In this document: piece after piece, positions 61,161 to 64,000 of the stretch
How positions within the stretch are numbered: position 1 is the first letter of the stretch
How the letters are laid out: each line of letters opens with the position of its first letter
DNA from: Bradyrhizobium erythrophlei
Lineage (GTDB): Bacteria; Pseudomonadota; Alphaproteobacteria; Rhizobiales; Xanthobacteraceae
Direction: 5' to 3'
Assembly (NCBI RefSeq): GCF_900129425.1
Contig: NZ_LT670817.1
Location: 7,344,001-7,408,000 of the forward strand
Length of the DNA stretch: 64,000 nt
Notes under the pieces: generated by a model
The model's input: only the letters and a program-made list of their open reading frames with translations
The model's database searches: none
Told to the model about the DNA's origin: nothing
Program-made: the position numbers and the translations under genes

Positions 61161-61604
61161 ATGTTTCAGCGCATGATCGATGATTTCAAGGACTCGACCG
61201 GCACTGCCTTGCGCCTGACGTCGCTGGCGGCCGTGGCGGCAGTGGCGCTGTTCGTTACCGCGTCGTTTCTGTGCGCCGCCGCCTTCGTCTACGTGCTGCA
61301 GAATTATGGACTGATCCAGGCCTGTCTCACCGGCGCCGGGATTTTCCTTGTCGTGACCCTGATCGCCGCCGGCGGCTACATGGTACGCAAAAACCGGGTC
61401 AAGGCCCACGCCAAAGAGACCGCGAAATCCGCGGTGCAGACCGCATTGGCCGATCCCATGCTGGTGGCCGCCGGCATCCAGCTGATCCGCGCCATCGGCA
61501 TCAAGAAGCTGATCCCGATTCTGGCGGTCGGCGGACTGGCACTGGGATTGATGGCCAGCCGCAACGCCGCCGCCGATCAAACGGACGAAGCGCCGGCGGA
61601 GTGA
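61161..61604 (+). CDS. Putative Holin-X family (PF07332) membrane protein
   Basis: The 147-residue protein has two hydrophobic helices (AAVAAVALFVTASFLCAAAFVYVL and ACLTGAGIFLVVTLIAAGGYMV) flanked by basic residues. A third C-terminal hydrophobic stretch is KLIPILAVGGLALGLMA. This matches the YqjE/Holin-X group commonly following DUF883 genes. It is 116 bases after DUF883 and has no promoter of its own that I can see, so it is probably co-transcribed. Confidence 0.82.
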   Translation: MFQRMIDDFKDSTGTALRLTSLAAVAAVALFVTASFLCAAAFVYVLQNYGLIQACLTGAGIFLVVTLIAAGGYMVRKNRVKAHAKETAKSAVQTALADPMLVAAGIQLIRAIGIKKLIPILAVGGLALGLMASRNAAADQTDEAPAE

Positions 61605-61660
61605 TCGCGGGAGATGGGCTCTCAACGTTCCGCGCATGCAGGGACTCCTTTTGCTCCAAG

Positions 61661-61716
61661 GTCGTCATCCCCGCCACCGGGTCTCGCCTTCGGCGAGCCC
61701 CGGTGGCGGGGACGAC
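61661..61716. repeat. Palindromic repeat (ccgccaccgg type)
   Basis: gtcgtcatccccgccaccgg pairs with ccggtggcggggacgac around ctcgccttcggcgag. It is a single tight hairpin. Confidence 0.85.
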
Positions 61717-61736
61717 CGTTGAGAGTATGGTTGGCC

Positions 61737-61814
61737 GTCATTGCGAGCGAAGCGAAGCAATCCATGGAGCAACAAGAAAGAAAGAGTGGATTGCTTCGCT
61801 TCGCTCGCAATGAC
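61737..61814. repeat. Inverted repeat (tcattgcgagcgaagc type)
   Basis: gtcattgcgagcgaagcgaa pairs with ttcgcttcgctcgcaatgac, with the match extending through gcaatcca/tggattgc around a 19-base loop. It is related to the short palindrome at 57432. Confidence 0.88.
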
Positions 61815-61825
61815 GGCAGGACACA

Positions 61826-62270
61826 ACTTCGCGATCTCGCCGCATGTTGTGCGCGAGGTTTGGCCTGCTCGTTCCGCCCTCTTCAATCAGAGGGCGCAGG
61901 GAATGCCGGGCGCCCGATGCACCCGCAGCCTCGTGTGCGCTAGGGTAGTAAGTATGCACACGAGTATTCACAGCGAGTCACCGGAATCATCCGGCATTCC
62001 CCGCGCAATGGTTTACGGCTTATACCGTGCTCTCCCCGGTGATCGGCTTTCTTGCCACCGTCGCCGGCGGAGTTGCCTCCACCGACTTGACACCAGCGTC
62101 GGGGTGTCAGGACCACACGTCTTCGCCGTCCGCGTTGGCAACGCCCGTCAAGCGCGCCGTCGCGTCCACCGCCCCCCGCCCCGCGTCCGTGACGTTCGCG
62201 AAACGCCCCTCTGAGTGGAACAGGATGGCGGGGGATATAGAGGTGATTTGGGTCGGGCGTCAAGAATGAT
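61826..62270. repeat. Long structured non-coding element, probable genome-wide repeat
   Basis: This is a 445-base segment without a supportable gene. It contains a gccctct/agagggc hairpin (61876-61895) and a nested imperfect cruciform: GGGAATGCCGG (61899) and CTCGTGTGC (61930) pair with GCACACGAG (61956) and CCGGCATTCCC (61991). A gacaccagcgtcggggtgtc hairpin follows near 62087. I recall near-identical sequences scattered through Bradyrhizobium genomes; this memory needs a search. Confidence 0.6.
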
Positions 62271-62350
62271 TTCTGAAAATCAGAAGCGGATGGGAGGGGC
62301 AGCGGAGACCGGCGCCTCGCCGGTGATGGCGAAGCGCAGATGCAGCCCCC

Positions 62351-62571
62351 GTCATTCCGGGGCGATGCGAAAGCATCGAACCCGGAATCTCGAGATTCCG
62401 GGTCTGGTGCTAACGCACCATCCCGGAATGACGGAGTCTGCCCGGAATCTCGAGATTCCCCGATGTGCAATGGCACATCTGAGGTCTGGTGCTAACGCAC
62501 CATCCCGGAATGACGGAGTCTGCCGGAATCTCGAGATTCCGGGTTCGCGCTAACGCGCGCCCCGGAATGAC
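62351..62571. repeat. Tandem cluster of cggaatctcgagattccg repeats
   Basis: The perfect palindrome ggaatctcgagattcc occurs three times (about 62391, 62445, 62525). Each is followed by small stems such as gtgctaacgcac and then cccggaatgacgg. Two of the three units repeat ggtctggtgctaacgcacca exactly. It is non-coding. Confidence 0.88.
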
Positions 62572-62610
62572 GGGGGAAATTCTACAGCACCGGGAAACCG
62601 GCAAAGCCGC

Positions 62611-63000
62611 TCAGGTGACGCAGCGGCCGGGCTCGAGCTGCCTGGCGGCTTCGGTCAGCACGCTGGCCACGGGCTCGCAAGCCACCGCCATCTTCCGGTC
62701 CAACCACTTTGTCACCGGCGGCCCCGAAGACCCGTTGCGGGCCTGGACGACCGGGAGGCGGATCAGGATCGAGGTATTGGAAATACCCTGCAGCCGAAGC
62801 TGGATCGTCCGCATCGGTATGGCCGGTCCGGCCACGGCGGCGGCGCGATCGGTCTTGGTGGCGCGATTGATGGTAGTGGGGGCCGTGCCCTCGTCGACCT
62901 GCAGGCCGCCCGAGAGATCGCGGCCGGACGCGAGTTGCACCGCGCCAAGGCTCAGCGCCACGGCGAAAACACCGAAAATTGCTTTTGAAATCTGTGGCAT
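62611..63000 (-). CDS. Hypothetical exported protein
   Basis: The 129-residue product starts at the ATG at 63000. A signal peptide (KAIFGVFAVALSLGAVQLASG) precedes a polar region (VDEGTAPTTINRATKTDRAA), a strand-rich segment (TIQLRLQGISNTSILIRLPV) and two cysteines (VACEPVASVLTEAARQLEPGRC) that may pair. I recognise no domain. Codon use looks like its neighbours, so it is probably real. Confidence 0.65.
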   Translation of the reverse strand: MPQISKAIFGVFAVALSLGAVQLASGRDLSGGLQVDEGTAPTTINRATKTDRAAAVAGPAIPMRTIQLRLQGISNTSILIRLPVVQARNGSSGPPVTKWLDRKMAVACEPVASVLTEAARQLEPGRCVT

Positions 63001-63818
63001 GTTCTGCCCGCCGTCCAAACTATCGCCCCACGGCGATCAGCGACACAACGCAAGCGGAACCGCCACGGTTCTCCCGGCGCGCGATCACTTAACCGTGTTT
63101 AAAAAAATTTTGCGGAGCCGGGAACGACTCCGGGGGCCTGGGAGTCATCCCGGCAGCCGGTCTTCCCCCCTGCCCCATTGATCGGCGATGTAGGGCGCGG
63201 CTGTGGTGATGCCAGTCGCGCCCTGCTTTTATTTGCGTAATCAGCGCAAAAACCACTGAACCGCCCCACCCTTAGTTCTCCGCACGCACCTCGACATCGA
63301 ACGGCTTTACTTTCTTTCCTTTGGGCAAAACCTTCCCGGCCTTTCTTTTTTGCTTTTCGAGCGCCGCCTGGCAGAGCGAACGCACGTGCGCGCACCCGCG
63401 AGCGGCACTGGCCGCGCATGCTCTGGATCCAACTTGTTGGGCGATTATTGGTAGGCGCGGGCGGCGACCTATGTCGACGACATCCCGGCGCCGTGCACCG
63501 CCGGAGCGAGTGCAACTCCTGTAAATCTCACGGGCTCATCCTCGCTATGTGCCGGCGAAGCCGACAACTGCGGTCAGGACGATTTGTCGCACCGAACGGT
63601 TCTACTTTCTTCCCTTTGGATAAAAACCTTCCCAGCCATTCTCTCTTTCGGGCGACCCAGCCGATAGGGCTACCGACCGCTTGCGGACGCACTGTCGACA
63701 CCCGCGAGCCGCAGTGGCAGAGGTATGTTCCGACCCAAATTGTAGGCCGATTTGCCTACGCGCGCGAAGCGCGGTTTCAAAGCGGTATGCCCGCAGGGGA
63801 TCGGGCGCCAGACATAGA
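63001..63818. other. Gene-poor region with a diverged internal duplication
   Basis: No intact gene is supportable over ~820 bases. Two segments about 290 bases apart are related: tactttctttcctttgggca at 63309 and tactttcttccctttggata at 63604, with matching ccttccc…gcc and cccgcgagc-gca-tgg flanks. Read on the minus strand, the first copy gives a basic tail ending KGKKVKPFDVEVRAEN then stop, which may be a gene remnant. Confidence 0.5.
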
Positions 63819-64000
63819 CTACGGTATCGAAATAAGCAGCCCCAGGCTCACGCCAAGCGATTGCTCATGCCCCCTGCTAAATGAGTAACTGTAGGACGGC
63901 TCCAAAAACCAACCGTACTTTCGATCCGAGGTGGGCCAAAACATGAAGTCGAGCGCGAACTCGCCGGCAATTTTGGTTCCCTCCGGCGAGAACGTCCATT
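63819..64000 (-). CDS. C-terminus of a beta-barrel-like envelope protein, 5' end outside window
   Basis: The minus-strand frame is open from the window edge to a TAG at 63819-63821, giving 60 codons. The sequence alternates aromatic and polar residues: WTFSPEGTKIAGEFALDFMF, then YGWFLEPSYSYSFSRGHEQ, ending SLGVSLGLLISIP. Closely spaced beta strands ending in a hydrophobic residue fit an outer-membrane protein of transporter type. The exact family is not identified. Confidence 0.68.
   Translation of the reverse strand, partial: WTFSPEGTKIAGEFALDFMFWPTSDRKYGWFLEPSYSYSFSRGHEQSLGVSLGLLISIP

Noticed and set aside
61940..62476. A minus-strand frame of 178 codons through the right-end repeats
   Set aside because: It crosses two unrelated non-coding repeat clusters, so it is a chance open frame.
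62351..62571. CRISPR array
   Set aside because: The repeated units are palindromic and contiguous, without regular unique spacers or cas genes.

Overview
The window looks like a chromosomal segment of an alphaproteobacterium of the Bradyrhizobium/Rhodopseudomonas group (Nitrobacteraceae). The evidence is high GC, the zapA / 6S RNA / 5-formyl-THF cyclo-ligase arrangement, an RcdA (DUF1465) homologue, GGAAC-N16-CGTT stress promoters of the EcfG type, and many dispersed palindromic repeats of the style 'gtcatg-cccggg…cccggg-catgac' between genes. I see no tRNA or rRNA genes, CRISPR array or intact transposase. The species call is inference from sequence style only.

Left edge (1-3.5 kb): the 3' end of a HerA/DUF87-like ATPase, typical of integrated elements, then a leftward fluoride-resistance operon. 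The operon has a clear fluoride (crcB) riboswitch at 3372-3421, two tandem CrcB/FluC channel genes and two DUF190 genes. From 3.7 to 6.2 kb lies a leftward housekeeping block: DUF4164, zapA, 6S RNA, 5-formyl-THF cyclo-ligase and a YmdB-type phosphoesterase. From 6.4 to 15 kb lies a rightward central-carbon cluster: transketolase, GAPDH, PGK, class II aldolase, class I aldolase, a divergent ThiE-like protein and a secreted Sel1-repeat protein. SuhB follows.

Middle (16-43 kb): a mixture of envelope and housekeeping genes. They include a CFA-type methyltransferase next to a collapsed DUF1295 gene, a MotA/OmpA-domain pair, an MsbA-like ABC exporter, bL31, the RcdA homologue, a quinone oxidoreductase and a membrane PAS-GGDEF-EAL protein with a degenerate cyclase site. 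They also include GalU, a MltB-type transglycosylase, an SGNH/DUF459 protein, a CsbD-like protein, a polymerase-like membrane protein, an SDR, a TauD-family dioxygenase, YqgE, a free-standing DsbD N-domain protein, a polysaccharide flippase, 3-hydroxybutyrate dehydrogenase with a patatin lipase, and a CAP lipoprotein.

Sulfur block (43-55 kb): a long leftward run cysG - DUF2849 - cysI - DUF934 - cysH - sbp - cysT - cysW - cysA diverges from cysD - cysNC. Together these encode sulfate import, activation, APS reduction, sulfite reduction and siroheme synthesis. Malate synthase G follows.

Right end (57-61.6 kb): a compact envelope and stress cluster (CsbD, a 51-aa membrane protein, DUF2865, L,D-transpeptidase, AI-2E family protein, DUF883 and Holin-X family proteins). 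Four of its transcription units carry an exact GGAAC-N16-CGTT promoter and a fifth carries a one-base variant, so it looks like a general-stress-response regulon island. The last 2.4 kb is repeat-rich and gene-poor, and ends in the C-terminus of a beta-barrel-like protein cut by the window edge.
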